Notes: a model not told the origin generated them from the letters alone. 64,000 nt of DNA from an uncultured Clostridium sp. (GCA_900547035.1 URFM01000010.1:1-64000); one strand, 5' to 3'; shown: positions 1 through 9,194, numbered from the stretch's first letter. A program made the numbers and translations.

Positions 1-689
1 GTGAGGAGCCGGTCCTGGACGGAATCGACCTCCATGTCAGACAGGGAGAAACCATCGCTCTGGTAGGCGAGTCGGGGGCGGGAAAGACCACCCTTTTAAA
101 CCTGCTGATCGGGTTTATCACACCCTCGGACGGGCGGCTGATCATCGACGGGAAGGACGTCAATGAGCTGGATTTGCGCAGCTACCGGCGCTTTATCTCC
201 GTGGTACCCCAGACGCCGGTACTTTTTACAGGCACGGTCCGGGACAACATCGTCTACGGCATGGAGAATGCCACTGATGAGGAGGTCTGGGAGGCGGTGC
301 GGGCGGCCAATCTGGTTTCCGTGGTTTCCAAGCTGCCCCACGGGCTGGATACCATGATCGAGGAGCACGGAGCCAACTTGAGCGGCGGCCAGCGCCAGCG
401 GATTTCCATTGCCAGGGCCATGATTCGCAAGCCCAAGGTGATTATTCTGGACGAGGCGACATCGGCTCTGGACACGATCTCCGAGAAGGAGATTCAGGAT
501 GCCCTGGAGCGGCTGACCAGGGGAAAAACCACATTTATTGTAGCCCACAGACTGTCCACGGTCCGGGGAGCCGACCGGATTGTAGTGATGGATCAAGGAA
601 AAATCAGAGAGGAGGGAAGCTATCAGGAGCTGATGGACCTTAAGGGTCAGTTCTATGAGATGGAACGGCTCCAGATGGCGTTAAGGTGA
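1..689 (+). CDS. ABC exporter ATP-binding protein (C-terminal part, 5' end outside window)
   Basis: The reading frame is open from the first bases of the window (codons start at base 3), so only the nucleotide-binding domain is seen. It shows Walker A GESGAGKTT (about bases 69-95), a Q-loop SVVPQTP, the signature LSGGQRQR (about base 379), Walker B VIILDEATSALD and the H-loop AHRLS. The tail through GQFYEMERLQ is typical of exporter-type half transporters (MsbA/LmrA class) that fuse a membrane domain to the ATPase. An N-terminal membrane domain is therefore expected upstream but not seen. The stop overlaps the next gene start by four bases (GTGA), which implies co-translation with the YesL-like gene. 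Substrate cannot be told. Confidence 0.88.
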   Translation, partial: EEPVLDGIDLHVRQGETIALVGESGAGKTTLLNLLIGFITPSDGRLIIDGKDVNELDLRSYRRFISVVPQTPVLFTGTVRDNIVYGMENATDEEVWEAVRAANLVSVVSKLPHGLDTMIEEHGANLSGGQRQRISIARAMIRKPKVIILDEATSALDTISEKEIQDALERLTRGKTTFIVAHRLSTVRGADRIVVMDQGKIREEGSYQELMDLKGQFYEMERLQMALR

Positions 690-1336
690 ACGGAATCTTT
701 CGGTACGATGGTCCCATTGTCACATTTTTTATGAAGCTGGGGGATATGATTATTCTTCATCTGCTCTGGCTGTTTTGCTGCATTCCGGTGGTGACCATCG
801 GTCCCTCCACCGTGGCGGCTCATTATGTGGCCCTGAAGCTGGTTCGGGATGAGGGAAGGTCGGTTCCCCACATGTTCTTTAAGTCCTTTCAGCAGAATCT
901 GCGCCAGGGCATCCCCATGGGGCTGATTGCCCTGGCCGTGGGAGGCATGCTGGGACTGGATTTGTATCTGTGCGTTTTTAAAATGGAAGGAAGCAATCTC
1001 TTTAAGCTGGTGATGACGGCGGCCCTGGTATTTCTGACCATTCTCTATCGGATTACCATGCTCTACGTCTGGGCGGTGATGGCCCGGTTTGAAAACACCA
1101 TCCGCCGCACCTTCTTAAACGCCTTCCTGCTGGCTTTGAGCAACTGGGGAGCTACCTCCACCATGCTGCTTCTGGATATTCTGATCTGCGGCGCCGCTTT
1201 CTTAAGCGCGGTATTCCTGCCTCAGGCGGCCATCGTGTTCGCCTTTTTTGGTGTGCCGCTGCTGTTTGTGGTCAATGCCTTTAAGCTGCGGCCGGTGCTG
1301 GATCAGTGCCAGGAGGCGGCAAGGGGGCAGGAGTAA
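686..1336 (+). CDS. YesL-family (DUF624) membrane protein
   Basis: A 216-residue membrane protein starting at GTG 686, inside the stop of the ABC gene. About five hydrophobic segments are visible, and the N-terminus (FFMKLGDMIILHLLWLFCCI, then PVVTIGPSTVAAHY) matches the DUF624/YesL pattern. YesL proteins are commonly found beside carbohydrate ABC transporters and polysaccharide-use genes in Firmicutes; their biochemical role is not established. Here it sits between an exporter-type ATPase and a hydrolase/isomerase pair, so a link to sugar handling is inferred only from neighbours. Confidence 0.8.
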   Translation: MNGIFRYDGPIVTFFMKLGDMIILHLLWLFCCIPVVTIGPSTVAAHYVALKLVRDEGRSVPHMFFKSFQQNLRQGIPMGLIALAVGGMLGLDLYLCVFKMEGSNLFKLVMTAALVFLTILYRITMLYVWAVMARFENTIRRTFLNAFLLALSNWGATSTMLLLDILICGAAFLSAVFLPQAAIVFAFFGVPLLFVVNAFKLRPVLDQCQEAARGQE

Positions 1337-1364
1337 AGAGGCAGAGGAAAGAGAAGGAGGAAAA

Positions 1365-2453
1365 ATGGAACAGGAGAGAATCATTTCCATTTCCAGATAT
1401 TATGGAAGCCTTCCGGGAATGCTGAAGAAATATGACCGCCTGGCCAGGTCCGACGCTTTTAAGGGAGAGACCCTGAAGGAGTGGAAGGAGTGGAAAACTC
1501 AGGCCAGAGAGCGGCTTTGGCGGCTTTTGGGAATGGAGCAGATGGAGAACTGTCCTCTGAATGCTCAGGTGACGGAGCGGGAGGAGGCGGAGCCCGGCAT
1601 CCTCAGGGAGCGGGTTATGATTCAGGTGGAGCCCGAAACCTGGATGCCGGTGTACATTCTGATTCCCCAAAATGCCGGAGAGCCAAAAGGGTGCTTTCTG
1701 GCCCCACCCGGACACCAGGGAGCGGGAAAATACAGCGTGGCGGGCCTTAGCCAGTACGGGGCCGTGGCGGATGCGATCAAAAAATTCAACTACGATTACG
1801 GTTTATTTCTTGCAAGACTGGGCTATGTAGTGCTATGCCCCGATGCCAGGGGATTTGGAGAGCGCAGGGACGAGGCGTTTCAAAAGGACGAGGAAGAAAT
1901 GTTTCTCAGAAGCACCTGCTTTTACCTGGCCCACATGGCGGAGCCTCTGGGCATGACCGTGGCCGGGATGTGTACCTGGGACCTGATGCGGCTGATCGAC
2001 TATGCAGAAGAAAGAGGACAGTGGCGGACGGACAATCTGGGCTGCCTGGGATTTTCCGGAGGGGGCATGCAGACTTTGTGGCTGGCTGCCCTGGATGACC
2101 GGGTAAAAATGGCGGTCATCAGCGGCTACATGTACGGCTATAAGGACGCCCTCTTAAAGCTGAACGGCAACTGCAGCTGCAACTATGTGCCGGGACTCTG
2201 GAAGTATTACGACTGCGGGGACATCGGCTCCCTCATCGCGCCAAGGCCTCTTCTGATTCAGTCCTGCGCAGAGGATCATCTGAATGGGGAGCGGGGCATC
2301 GCCAATGCCGATGAGCAGGTGGAAATCATCCGTCAGGCTTACCGGCTCTTTGGGGCGGAAGATAAGCTGATTCATCAGCACTGTCCGGGAGGCCACCAAT
2401 TCCATAAGGAAGGAATCAAGGAAAATCTGGAGCGGATGGAGGAAATGTTATGA
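1365..2453 (+). CDS. Alpha/beta hydrolase (dienelactone hydrolase / acetyl-esterase-like)
   Basis: A 362-residue cytoplasmic protein. ATG 1365 was chosen because GAGAAGGAGG lies 5 bases upstream; longer in-frame openings run into the YesL gene. The fold is supported by the nucleophile elbow LGFSGGGMQ, the acid region SCAEDHLNG and the C-terminal histidine in PGGHQFH, which together give a Ser/acid/His triad. The family (Abhydrolase_7 and related acetyl-xylan esterase-like proteins) hydrolyses esters on sugars or small molecules; the exact substrate is unknown. It overlaps the next start by four bases (ATGA), so it is translationally coupled to the isomerase-like gene. No signal peptide is seen, so action on an imported compound is likely. 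Confidence 0.8.
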   Translation: MEQERIISISRYYGSLPGMLKKYDRLARSDAFKGETLKEWKEWKTQARERLWRLLGMEQMENCPLNAQVTEREEAEPGILRERVMIQVEPETWMPVYILIPQNAGEPKGCFLAPPGHQGAGKYSVAGLSQYGAVADAIKKFNYDYGLFLARLGYVVLCPDARGFGERRDEAFQKDEEEMFLRSTCFYLAHMAEPLGMTVAGMCTWDLMRLIDYAEERGQWRTDNLGCLGFSGGGMQTLWLAALDDRVKMAVISGYMYGYKDALLKLNGNCSCNYVPGLWKYYDCGDIGSLIAPRPLLIQSCAEDHLNGERGIANADEQVEIIRQAYRLFGAEDKLIHQHCPGGHQFHKEGIKENLERMEEML

Positions 2454-3301
2454 AGTTAAATATAGGCATGCGCTGTCACGATATCTGTCCGAAAATGGAG
2501 ATGGAGCAGGTCTTTGAGCAGGTGCGGCAGCTGGGGGTGGAAAATATCCAGCTGGCCCTGGGAAAGTCCATCGCCGGCTATGACTTCGGCCCCGGCCATT
2601 TTACCCCGGGACTGGGACGCCGGATTTCGGGGCTTTTAAAGGAAAAGGGCGTCCATGTGACGGTACTGGGCTGTGTCATCAACCCGGCAAATCCCGATGA
2701 GGAGGCCAGACATACGGCGATGCGCCGGTTTACGGAGCACATGAAATACGCCAGAATCCTGGGTGCGGATATGGTGGGAACGGAGACGGGCCGGATGGAT
2801 GCGGAGGGGAAATTTACCCCAGCCACCTATACCGAGGAGGCCTACCGGCTGATGATGAAAACCATGGAGACCATTGTGGAGGCGGCCCAGAAGCTGGGGG
2901 TCATCGTGGGCGTGGAGGGAGGATACAACCATGTGCTCCACACGCCGGAGCGGATGAGGCGTTTCCTGAACGAGATTGCCTCCCCCAACGTGGAGGTGAT
3001 TTTCGATCCCATGAATCTGATTCACCCCGATGAGATGGATGAGGAGAGCCAGAAGCGGATTCTGGACAAGGCCTTTAACTGGTACGGGGACCGGATTACG
3101 GTTCTCCATGTGAAAGATGTGGCCTTTGAGGGGGAGAAGCAGGTGTTTCACTACATCGGGGAGGGCGTATTCCGCTATGAGCCCCTGCTGAAGTGGGTGA
3201 AGGAGGAGAAGCCTCAGATCGACCTGCTTTTGGAAAACTGCAGGCCGGAACGGTATAAGAAGGATACGGAGTATTTGCAGAAGCTTTATAATCAGCTGTA
3301 A
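2450..3301 (+). CDS. Sugar phosphate isomerase/epimerase-like TIM barrel protein
   Basis: A 283-residue protein of the xylose-isomerase-like TIM barrel family (AP endonuclease family 2). Expected metal/catalytic positions are visible: the glutamate in VGVEGGYNH, the aspartate in FDPMNLIHPD, the histidine in VLHVKDV and the late glutamate in LLLENCRPE. Members isomerise or epimerise keto- and aldo-sugars or act in inositol and related pathways; the substrate cannot be read from sequence. Its ATGA overlap with the hydrolase suggests a two-step pathway: ester removal, then isomerisation. Last gene of the first operon. Confidence 0.82.
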   Translation: MKLNIGMRCHDICPKMEMEQVFEQVRQLGVENIQLALGKSIAGYDFGPGHFTPGLGRRISGLLKEKGVHVTVLGCVINPANPDEEARHTAMRRFTEHMKYARILGADMVGTETGRMDAEGKFTPATYTEEAYRLMMKTMETIVEAAQKLGVIVGVEGGYNHVLHTPERMRRFLNEIASPNVEVIFDPMNLIHPDEMDEESQKRILDKAFNWYGDRITVLHVKDVAFEGEKQVFHYIGEGVFRYEPLLKWVKEEKPQIDLLLENCRPERYKKDTEYLQKLYNQL

Positions 3302-3350
3302 ATTTTGTACTGCTATGATTTTTCTCTTTCCATATGGGCAGATTTTATGC

Positions 3351-3373
3351 TATACTGGTAAACTGAGAGTATA
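3351..3373 (+). promoter_or_regulatory. Extended -10 element overlapped by an inverted repeat, ahead of the first TetR gene
   Basis: TGC-TATACT (TATACT at 3351-3356) is an extended -10 box. TATACT recurs as its complement AGTATA at 3368-3373, giving 6-base arms around an 11-base spacer. An inverted repeat over a -10 box, just upstream of a TetR gene, is a common autorepression layout. No convincing -35 is seen. Low to moderate support. Confidence 0.4.
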
Positions 3374-3407
3374 TTTACATCAGAGGGTCTACGAAAAGAG
3401 GAGATTC

Positions 3408-3995
3408 ATGGCATCATTTACGAAACGTGCGATTATTGAGTCGTTTATCCGCCAGCTCCAGAACAAGCCGGCGGATAAAATTACGGTAAAGGACATTGTG
3501 GAGGACTGCGGCATTTCCAGAAATACCTTTTACTACCATTTTAAAGATATTTATGAGGTCCTGGAGGAGATCCTTCGTATTCGGGAGGAGCGGGTGATCC
3601 GCGGCCTGGAGAACGGGGAAATCGATGAGGGGGACTGGCTGGAAGGCATGGACCGGATGATGGAGAATCAGGAGATGCTTTACCGGATTTACCGTTCCAC
3701 CAGGGGGACCGAGGTTCGCCGTTATTTTTCTGAATCTGCCGCTGTGATTTTTAAGCATATGGTGGAAGTGAAGGCCAGGGGAATACCGGCTGCGGAGGAG
3801 GATAAAGAATTAATCGGGCGATTCTATCATCATGCGTTTGAAGGGTGTATGCTGGACTGGCTGGAGTCGGGAATGAAGACGCCCATTGCGCAGGAGCTGG
3901 AGCGCCTTGGACGGTTGTTTGAAGGGGATATTGAGCTTGCCTTAAAGCGCAGCGCCCAGTTTCGTGAGAACTCCGGCTGCAAGGACAGCGAATAG
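3408..3995 (+). CDS. TetR/AcrR family transcriptional regulator
   Basis: A 195-residue regulator. ATG 3408 is preferred over the longer open frame because AGAGGAG precedes it and MASFTKRAIIESF is a usual TetR N-terminus. The helix-turn-helix is at about residues 25-50 (ITVKDIVEDCGIS then RNTFYYHFKDIYEVLEE). The C-terminal half is a helical ligand-binding domain of the variable TetR type. It is transcribed alone: a strong terminator follows at 4031-4070. The regulated target may be itself or the downstream efflux operon, which has its own TetR gene. Confidence 0.88.
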   Translation: MASFTKRAIIESFIRQLQNKPADKITVKDIVEDCGISRNTFYYHFKDIYEVLEEILRIREERVIRGLENGEIDEGDWLEGMDRMMENQEMLYRIYRSTRGTEVRRYFSESAAVIFKHMVEVKARGIPAAEEDKELIGRFYHHAFEGCMLDWLESGMKTPIAQELERLGRLFEGDIELALKRSAQFRENSGCKDSE

Positions 3996-4030
3996 GACAA
4001 ATCCGCAAATATGTACTAAAATTGTACAGA

Positions 4031-4071
4031 AGAGGTGTTTTGCACAAAAATTGAGCAAAACACCTCTTTTT
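4031..4071 (+). terminator. Rho-independent terminator after the first TetR gene
   Basis: Perfect 13-base stem AGAGGTGTTTTGC (4031-4043) with GCAAAACACCTCT (4055-4067), 11-base loop, followed by a run of T. It separates the first TetR gene from the efflux operon. Confidence 0.9.
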
Positions 4072-4116
4072 GACAGTTGATAATTAAACATATTGTACTA
4101 TACTGTATAACTGTCA
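4070..4116 (+). promoter_or_regulatory. Promoter/operator region of the TetR-MFP-RND operon
   Basis: TTGACA lies at 4070-4075 and several AT-rich -10 candidates follow (TATACT 4099-4104, TATAAC 4106-4111), none at an exact 17-base spacing. An 8-base inverted repeat TGACAGTT (4071-4078) and AACTGTCA (4109-4116) brackets the promoter. This is the natural operator candidate for the TetR encoded 43 bases downstream. Confidence 0.5.
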
Positions 4117-4158
4117 GCCTAGAAGAAGGAGCACAGAGGAAGAGGAGGCAGTATATAG

Positions 4159-4881
4159 ATGCCCACAGAGAAGTTTTTTAATTTAAAGGAAGGCAAGCGG
4201 CAGGCGATACTGGAAGCGGCCGGTGAGGAACTTTTGGAGACGCCTTACTCCCTTTTGACGGTCAGCCAGATTATCCAGAGAGCCGGTATATCCAGAGCCA
4301 GCTTCTACTATTATTTTAACGATAAGGAAGACCTGTTTCAGCATATGGTGGAAGAGATGAAAACCAGGTTCCTGAAGGATATGGAAAAGACTCTGAGGGA
4401 GTGCCGGGGAAATTTTGCCGAAGGGTTTAAAAAAATGGTTTCTTCCATGCTGGAGGATGAAAATCTGGGAAAAAGGTGCGGCCTGTACCGGAGACTGGTG
4501 GAGGATGCGCAGTGTCATATGCGTGCAGTCCGTCAGGAGGCTTCGTTTTACGACAAGGACGGCCTGAGACAATTTGTGCAGTCCAGGGAAGGCCTTCTGA
4601 ATGAGGAGACCTATCAGGGACTGGGGGAAGAGAAGACGGTTTGTCTGCTGGAATTGGGAATTTTGGTGGTGATTAAGACCTTGTTCCTTCAGTTCGCAGG
4701 CAGCAGCGCGAAAAAGCTCCTGAGAGAAACGGCATTCCGCCAGCTTGAGATTCTGGACCGGGGAGCCAGAAGCTTCCGGGACAGCTGCATGTTATCTGGA
4801 AGAGTAACTGTTCAGAACGGCAAATCCTCCTGCCCGGTCAAGGCCGGACAAAAAGCAGCGGATATTTTTCCGTCACTCTGA
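4159..4881 (+). CDS. TetR/AcrR family regulator of the adjacent RND efflux operon
   Basis: A 240-residue TetR protein. ATG 4159 has GAGGAGG about 10 bases upstream. The DNA-binding helices are at about residues 25-60 (LLTVSQIIQRAGISRASFYY followed by YFNDKEDLF). The remaining 180 residues are helical with no recognised ligand motif. It lies 40 bases ahead of a membrane-fusion protein gene and an RND permease gene on the same strand, the usual arrangement for a local efflux repressor. An inverted repeat at 4071-4116 is the likely operator. The drug or metabolite sensed is unknown. Confidence 0.88.
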   Translation: MPTEKFFNLKEGKRQAILEAAGEELLETPYSLLTVSQIIQRAGISRASFYYYFNDKEDLFQHMVEEMKTRFLKDMEKTLRECRGNFAEGFKKMVSSMLEDENLGKRCGLYRRLVEDAQCHMRAVRQEASFYDKDGLRQFVQSREGLLNEETYQGLGEEKTVCLLELGILVVIKTLFLQFAGSSAKKLLRETAFRQLEILDRGARSFRDSCMLSGRVTVQNGKSSCPVKAGQKAADIFPSL

Positions 4882-4921
4882 ACTGCTATTTTAGAATATA
4901 AAGAAAGGAACGATAATTATC

Positions 4922-6055
4922 ATGAAGAAATCAACGATTATAGGAGGCGTTGTAGTTGTGGCGCTGGTTGGCCTCATTGCATTTCGTTTCCTGAGACCGG
5001 AAGAACAAACGGTAAATTACGAAACACGGCCTACGGTTCGGGTACAGACGCCGGAGACCGCGGATATAATCCTTTATACGGACCTGACGGGAACCATTGA
5101 GCCCCAGTCAACGGCCTCCGTACAGCCTAAAATCAGCGGAGAGATCCTGGAGGTCTATTTCCAGGCAGGCGAGCAGGTGACGGAGGGACAGGTGCTCTGC
5201 CAGATTGATTCGGATTCCCTGACTTCCCTCAGGCTTCAGATGGAGGCGGCTCAGGTGGCGTTAAACGACGCCAATAATACCTTGGCCAGAACTCAGGCGC
5301 TGTTTGCCACAGGGGGAGTTTCTCAGCAGGCTTTGGAACAGGCCCAAAACGGAGCGGAGAATGCCAGAATCTCCTATGAGTCCGCTAAGAATCAGTATGA
5401 TCTCCAGGTGGAATATACTCAGGTGACAGCGCCTATTTCCGGCGTAATCGAGTCCAGAACCATTGAGCCCCACGACCATGTATCGGCAGGCGATGAGATC
5501 TGTGTAATTTCCGCGAAGGATCAGCTTCAGGTGAACTTCGGAATTACAGAGCGGATTCTGGAAAATCTGTCAGTAGGGGATGACGTGACGGTAGAAAAAG
5601 GAGCTTCCGACTACTCCGGAACTGTGACGGAGATCGGCTCCATGGTTAACGCTTCCACAGGACTTTACGATGTAAAGGCCAGTCTGAACCAGGCTCCGGG
5701 CCTTACCACAGGAAGCCGGGTGAAGCTGACGGTAGTGCTGGATAAAGCGATTGGAGCTATGACGATTCCGGTGGATGCGGTCAATTACGCCCAAACCCAG
5801 CCATTTGTATACTGCTATGAAAATGGAACCGCGGTGCGCAAGGATATCGAAAGCGGAATCTATGATTCTGAGCGTATGGAAGTGCTCTCCGGATTAACAG
5901 CGGATAGTCAGGTAATCACCAGCTGGAGCAATGAGCTGATGGACGGCGCTGAGGTCGTTTTGGCATCGGAAGGGACAGCGGAAGATCAGGGAGAAGAAGC
6001 GGATGCGCAGGCAGAGGATGGACAGACGGCAGAGGAATCCTCAGCGGCAAACTAG
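4922..6055 (+). CDS. Efflux RND transporter adaptor subunit (HlyD/MFP family)
   Basis: A 377-residue protein with one N-terminal membrane anchor (about residues 5-24, IIGGVVVVALVGLIAF), followed by the adaptor order: first half of a lipoyl/barrel-sandwich domain (PKISGEILEVYFQAGEQV), a coiled-coil hairpin (about 95-155), second lipoyl half (YTQVTAPISGVIES) and a beta-barrel/membrane-proximal region. The C-terminus is a Glu/Ala-rich tail. It partners the RND permease encoded 15 bases downstream. In Gram-positive cells there is no outer membrane, so the complex is presumably a two-part exporter without a TolC-type channel. Confidence 0.9.
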   Translation: MKKSTIIGGVVVVALVGLIAFRFLRPEEQTVNYETRPTVRVQTPETADIILYTDLTGTIEPQSTASVQPKISGEILEVYFQAGEQVTEGQVLCQIDSDSLTSLRLQMEAAQVALNDANNTLARTQALFATGGVSQQALEQAQNGAENARISYESAKNQYDLQVEYTQVTAPISGVIESRTIEPHDHVSAGDEICVISAKDQLQVNFGITERILENLSVGDDVTVEKGASDYSGTVTEIGSMVNASTGLYDVKASLNQAPGLTTGSRVKLTVVLDKAIGAMTIPVDAVNYAQTQPFVYCYENGTAVRKDIESGIYDSERMEVLSGLTADSQVITSWSNELMDGAEVVLASEGTAEDQGEEADAQAEDGQTAEESSAAN

Positions 6056-6070
6056 AAGGCAGGTGAAAGT

Positions 6071-9000
6071 ATGGTACAATTAACAAAATTTGCCCTGAAA
6101 CGGCCTGTTACCATCATCATGTGCCTGATTACCATCGTGTACTTTGGGTTTCAGTCCGTTGTGGGGGCTAAGGTAGAGCTGATTCCGGAGATGGAACTTC
6201 CCATGCTTGTTATCAGCACCGTCTATGCGGGGGCCAGTCCGGAGGATATCAATGAATTGGTTACCACCAAAGAAGAGGATGCCATTGCTTCCTTAAGCGG
6301 CGTGGATACGGTTATGTCCTATGCTATGGAAAACGTGGGCATCGTGATGATTCAGTATGAGTACGGAACCAATCTGGATACGGCTTATATGGATCTGCAG
6401 AAGGCCATGAATGCTATTCAGGATTTACCGGACGACGCGGAAGAACCTACAATTCTGGAGCTGGACATCAACTCTGCGCCTGTGATTACCCTGGCAGTCA
6501 GCGGCCAGACCGATGAAAACCTTTATACATATGTAGAAAACAATATTGTTCCCGAATTTGAACAGCTTAGCTCCGTAGGTGAGGTATCCCTTTCCGGTGG
6601 ACAGCAAAGCTATGTTCGGGTTGAACTGGACGCTCAGAAACTGGAACAGTATCATTTGACCATGGAACAGATTGCGCAAATCGTAGGCGCCGCCGACTTT
6701 ACGATTCCCGCGGGAAGCGTTACGGTAGGAACGCAGGATTTGAGTGTCAGCGCGGACAACAGCTATGAGGATACAGATGCTTTGAAAACGGTCCCCATTG
6801 CTCTGAGCGATGGAAATACCATTCATCTTTCGGATATCGCCCAGGTATACGAGGCCACGGAGGAAGCGGATTCCATCGGACGCTACAATGGCGAAGACGT
6901 TATTTCCATCGGAATCAGGAAGCAGCAAAGCGCCACTGCCATTGACGTTTCCAACGATGTGCTTGGGGAGCTCGACCGGCTGGAGGCTGAGAATCCCGGA
7001 ATTCATTTTACCGTTATTAACGATTCCAGCGAAATGATTGAAAGCTCCATTTCGGATGTGTACAAGACGGTAATACTGGCGGTTCTGCTGGCTATGGTTG
7101 TTATATGGCTGTTCTGCGGGGACCTGCGGGCTTCCGTCATTATCGGTGTTTCACTGATCAGCTCCGTTGTGCTGGCTCTGATCAGCATTTCCGCCATGGG
7201 ATTTTCTATGAACGTTATCTCTCTGACGTCTCTGGTATTTGGCGTCGGCATGATGGTCGATAACTCCATCAACGTGCTGGACGGCTGTTTCAGAGCAAAA
7301 GAGCGTTTAAACTACTATGAAGCGGCCCTTGAAGGCGCCCGCAGCATGGTAGGCGCAATTGCCGGCGGTACCGCTACCAACTGCGTGGTATTCATTCCGC
7401 TGCTGCTTTTGGAGGGACTGACCGGACAGATGTTCGTGCAGCTGGCCTGCACCGTTATTTTCTGTCTGATTGCCTCCCTGTTTTCTGCCACGACCATCGT
7501 GCCTCTCTGCTTTTATATGTGGCATCCCCAGGAGAAAGAGACCGCTCCCATCAGCGGCTTGATTAAGGGACTGCAGAGCTGGTACCGCCGGCACGTGCCA
7601 TCAATTCTGCCCAAGACAAAAACCGTGCTGGGCGTTACCGTGGGTCTGTTTGTTTTGTCACTGATTATGGCAAGCACACTGGGCGTAGAGCTTATGCCTG
7701 CTACCGATGAAGGAATTATAGACGTAACGGTTCAGGTAAAGCCGGGACTGAAGGTAGAAAATGTAAACGAAATTGTGACTCCCATCGAGGAAATGATTGC
7801 GGAGGATGAGGACCTGGATTACTATTTGCTTACCTATGGCAGCAGCGGTCTGAGCATTGGCGGCGGCAGCGATGTAAGCATTACCGCGTACCTGAAGGAC
7901 GACCGGAAACTCAGCACCGGCGAGGTAATCGACAAATGGCTGCAGGAAGTGGCTGCTTATCCGGACTGCACGGTCAGCATGGAACAGGGCAGCAGCACTG
8001 GCAGTACCATGTACGCGACCAGACAGATCGAAGTAGACCTTCAGGGAACCGACTACGATGCGGTGCAGTCCGAGACTAACCGTCTGGTAGAGGCGCTGAG
8101 AGACCGCGAAGATGTGACGCAGGTGCATTCTTCCATTGAAAATGCGGCTCCCGTTCTGAAGGTCCGGGTGGATCCGGTAAAGGCCCAGGCGGAAGGATTG
8201 ACCCCTGCGACCATCGGTTCTACTATTTACACCAGGCTCAGCGGCGTTACGGCTACCACCATGCGTGTAAATAATGAGGATATCGATGTTATTGTGGAGT
8301 TTGCGGATGACCAGTATAAAACGGTAGATCAGCTGGAGGCAATGTTGATTACCACAGGAACCGGTACTCAGGTGCCTTTGAGTACGCTGGCTGATATTGT
8401 CTATGAAGACAGCCCGTCCCAGATTGTGCGCAGAGATGAGCGATACCAGGTATCCATTACCATGCAGCCCAATCTTGGATACGAAGATACGGCCAGCGTC
8501 GATGTAAGGACCTTTGTATCCGGATGGCAGTTTGACGGGGGCGTGGAAATGGCTGCCAATGCCCTGGATGAGAGTACGGCAGAAGAAATGGGCGCTTTAG
8601 TGCAGGCCCTGGTAACGGCCATTTTCCTGATTTTCATCGCCATGGCTATCCAGTTCGAGTCGCCCAAGTTCTCGCTGATGATTATGATTACCATTCCTCT
8701 CAGCCTGATCGGCGCCTTTGGACTTTTGTTCCTGTTTGACAGCCCCATCAGCATGACCTCCATGCTGGGATTCCTGATGATGGTCGGAAACGTAGTAAAC
8801 GGCGGTATTCTTTACGTGGAAACGGCCAATCAGTACCGGGATGAGATGCCTTTGGACAAAGCGCTGGTTGAGGCGGGAGCTACCCGTCTGCGGCCTATCC
8901 TGATGACCGTGACAATTACGGTGGTATCTGAGCTGCCCAACGTGCTGGCATATGGTGAATCCGGCGAAACCATGCAGGGCTCCGCTCTTGTAAACGTAGG

Positions 9001-9106
9001 CGGTCTGCTGGCTTCCACGGCTCTGATGCTGCTGATGATGCCGACCTTCTACCGGAAGGTGCATAACCTTGGCTTAAAGCATTTGTCTGATCCGCAGGTA
9101 GATTAG
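6071..9106 (+). CDS. Efflux RND transporter permease (AcrB/HAE1-type)
   Basis: A 1011-residue permease, near the usual 1000-1050 of the family. It opens with LTKFALKRPVTIIMCLITIV, the typical first membrane helix, followed by a large extracytoplasmic loop, a helix bundle (about 330-500), a second large loop and a second helix bundle at the C-terminus. GVGMMVDNSINVLDG is the conserved TM4 region holding the proton-relay aspartate. It is driven by an ion gradient to export small hydrophobic molecules. It forms an operon with the preceding adaptor gene (15-base gap) and ends at a strong terminator. Substrate unknown. Confidence 0.92.
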   Translation: MVQLTKFALKRPVTIIMCLITIVYFGFQSVVGAKVELIPEMELPMLVISTVYAGASPEDINELVTTKEEDAIASLSGVDTVMSYAMENVGIVMIQYEYGTNLDTAYMDLQKAMNAIQDLPDDAEEPTILELDINSAPVITLAVSGQTDENLYTYVENNIVPEFEQLSSVGEVSLSGGQQSYVRVELDAQKLEQYHLTMEQIAQIVGAADFTIPAGSVTVGTQDLSVSADNSYEDTDALKTVPIALSDGNTIHLSDIAQVYEATEEADSIGRYNGEDVISIGIRKQQSATAIDVSNDVLGELDRLEAENPGIHFTVINDSSEMIESSISDVYKTVILAVLLAMVVIWLFCGDLRASVIIGVSLISSVVLALISISAMGFSMNVISLTSLVFGVGMMVDNSINVLDGCFRAKERLNYYEAALEGARSMVGAIAGGTATNCVVFIPLLLLEGLTGQMFVQLACTVIFCLIASLFSATTIVPLCFYMWHPQEKETAPISGLIKGLQSWYRRHVPSILPKTKTVLGVTVGLFVLSLIMASTLGVELMPATDEGIIDVTVQVKPGLKVENVNEIVTPIEEMIAEDEDLDYYLLTYGSSGLSIGGGSDVSITAYLKDDRKLSTGEVIDKWLQEVAAYPDCTVSMEQGSSTGSTMYATRQIEVDLQGTDYDAVQSETNRLVEALRDREDVTQVHSSIENAAPVLKVRVDPVKAQAEGLTPATIGSTIYTRLSGVTATTMRVNNEDIDVIVEFADDQYKTVDQLEAMLITTGTGTQVPLSTLADIVYEDSPSQIVRRDERYQVSITMQPNLGYEDTASVDVRTFVSGWQFDGGVEMAANALDESTAEEMGALVQALVTAIFLIFIAMAIQFESPKFSLMIMITIPLSLIGAFGLLFLFDSPISMTSMLGFLMMVGNVVNGGILYVETANQYRDEMPLDKALVEAGATRLRPILMTVTITVVSELPNVLAYGESGETMQGSALVNVGGLLASTALMLLMMPTFYRKVHNLGLKHLSDPQVD

Positions 9107-9147
9107 GAAACTGGAATAAAGCACTTTAACAAAATAGATTGAATCCG

Positions 9148-9194
9148 AAAATACCCCTGCCGATTAAAATCTCAGAAAATGGCAGGGGTATTTT
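9148..9194 (+). terminator. Rho-independent terminator after the RND operon
   Basis: AAATACCCCTGCC (9149-9161) pairs with GGCAGGGGTATTT (9181-9193) across a 19-base loop; T residues end the stem. The rest of the gap to the cfa gene (to 9351) is AT-rich and includes TATAGT at 9251-9256, but no matching -35 is clear. Confidence 0.85.
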
